Notes under the pieces: generated by a model | Seen by the model: the letters and a program-made list of their open reading frames with translations, nothing else | What the model was told of the DNA's origin: nothing | Databases searched by the model: none | Shown here: piece by piece, positions 63,333 through 64,000 of the stretch | Layout: every line of letters begins with the position of its first letter | Numbering within the stretch: the stretch's first letter is position 1 | Position numbers and translations under genes: made by a program | From: Sphingomonadales bacterium Ga0077557 | Lineage (GTDB): Bacteria; Pseudomonadota; Alphaproteobacteria; Sphingomonadales; Sphingomonadaceae | Length of the DNA stretch: 64,000 bases | Direction: 5' to 3' | NCBI GenBank assembly: GCA_001464615.1 | Contig: LNFI01000007.1 | Span: 248,001 to 312,000 of the forward strand

Positions 63333-64000
63333 TCATTGCCGGTCGGCGGCGTCCTGTGCCCGATCGACCAACCGCGCGACATCCGCAAAGCTTGGCTGCG
63401 CACAGGCCGCCACATACTCCCCCCGCAGCCGCGCGACGAGATCGGCAATGCTCGGCAGGTCGTCAATCAAGTCGATGCCTTGCCCCGCTGACCACAAATT
63501 GCTCCAGGGTTTTACCTCGGGCGGCAGATGATCATGCCCCATCCCCTTGGTCTGCGGACGCGGCAGGTTCGCCGGATCGAGGCCGAGCCGCTCCATCGAC
63601 GGGACCAGCCAATTGGCCGCGACGCCCGCGATATCGGGTGTGAACATCAGATCCTCTGAATGCCCCTCAACCAGCATCCGGGCATAGGCAGGATCGACCG
63701 CCGCCTCCTGCGTGGCGATGAACCGCGTGCCCATATAGGCAAGATCGGCCCCTAAAATCTCCGCCGCCCGGATGGCCGCCCCCGTCGAAATCGATCCCGC
63801 CATCAGCAGCGTGCCGTCGAAAATGCGCCGAATGCGGGGAATCAGCGCCAAATGGCCAATCGTACCCGAATGGCCACCACCGCCCGACCCGACACAGGTC
63901 AGCCCATCGACTCCGGCCGCGATCGCCTTTTCGGCAAAGCGGAAGCTGGTGACGTCGTGGAAGATCGTCATTCCCCGAACATGTACAGCCTGCGTCAGTT
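63333..64000 (-). CDS. Nitronate monooxygenase-like flavoprotein, 5-prime end cut by the window
   Basis: The minus-strand frame is open to the right edge; about 222 C-terminal residues are present of the usual 320-350. The visible part has VHVRGMTIFHDVTSFRFAEK, GSGGGGHSGTIGH with the conserved His and SISTGAAIRAAEILGADLAY followed by MGTRF at the FMN phosphate site. An internal ATG at 63971 is not the real start because the family-like sequence continues upstream of it. It is related to the gene at 35817. It converges on the hydrolase operon. Confidence 0.78.
   Translation of the reverse strand, partial: LTQAVHVRGMTIFHDVTSFRFAEKAIAAGVDGLTCVGSGGGGHSGTIGHLALIPRIRRIFDGTLLMAGSISTGAAIRAAEILGADLAYMGTRFIATQEAAVDPAYARMLVEGHSEDLMFTPDIAGVAANWLVPSMERLGLDPANLPRPQTKGMGHDHLPPEVKPWSNLWSAGQGIDLIDDLPSIADLVARLRGEYVAACAQPSFADVARLVDRAQDAADRQ

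Overview
The window looks like chromosomal DNA of a sphingomonad-type alphaproteobacterium. The evidence is high GC almost throughout, a TonB-dependent receptor beside CoA-dependent catabolic genes, several sets of paralogous acyl-CoA enzymes, and four copies of a GTTCGGGCTGAGC-type hairpin repeat that I associate with sphingomonads. The taxonomic call is inference. I see no rRNA, tRNA, CRISPR array, prophage or intact insertion sequence. Nearly all of the window is coding.

Region 1 (1-11135) encodes what looks like a complete N-methylglutamate pathway for methylamine use. It contains a divergent GlxA/GbdR-type AraC regulator cut by the left edge, a four-subunit N-methylglutamate dehydrogenase of the sarcosine-oxidase type (mgdABCD), formyl-THF deformylase (purU), an XRE-cupin regulator, three-part N-methylglutamate synthase (mgsABC) and gamma-glutamylmethylamide synthetase (gmaS). 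Methylamine would be joined to glutamate, transferred to give N-methylglutamate, and oxidised so that the methyl carbon enters the folate pool, from which PurU can release formate.

Region 2 (11179-19722) is a plus-strand run of CoA-thioester genes: two SDRs, a class III CoA-transferase, three acyl-CoA dehydrogenases (the last two a heteromeric pair), a FAS1-type hotdog hydratase and an SCPx-like thiolase. An AT-richer islet at 19723-20976 interrupts the catabolic genes with one orphan protein carrying a HEPN-like R-x4-H motif.

Region 3 (20977-33627) has a minus-strand operon (HSL-type hydrolase, MFS transporter, acyl-CoA ligase) diverging from a nine-gene plus-strand operon plus one small ORF. 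That operon holds SnoaL, an unknown protein, a cupin, enoyl-CoA hydratase, a 51-codon ORF, acyl-CoA ligase, an HMG-CoA-synthase-like/DUF35 fusion without its nucleophile, an SCPx-like thiolase, a double-hotdog hydratase and an SDR. Region 4 (33884-47523) is an eleven-gene minus-strand array with all enzymes of beta-oxidation plus alpha-methylacyl-CoA racemase, a FATP-type ligase, a nitronate monooxygenase-like flavoprotein and a second heteromeric dehydrogenase pair. Regions 3 and 4 converge on a large inverted repeat.

Region 5 (47524-64000) holds a single-chain biotin-dependent acyl-CoA carboxylase behind a type-B carboxylesterase, a divergent MaoC/SDR pair, a thiolase/enoyl-CoA hydratase pair, an AraC-type regulator, a TonB-dependent receptor ending in a strong terminator, a second type-B carboxylesterase with a 91-residue orphan and an HSL-type hydrolase, and a second nitronate monooxygenase-like gene cut by the right edge.

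Taken together, regions 2-5 read as an uptake (TonB receptor, MFS), ester hydrolysis, CoA activation and side-chain beta-oxidation supercluster for a methyl-branched ester substrate such as an isoprenoid or steroid-like compound. A shared promoter-proximal motif at 15345, 52864 and 56509 links at least three of its transcription units and may be the site of the AraC regulator encoded here. The substrate is not shown by the sequence.
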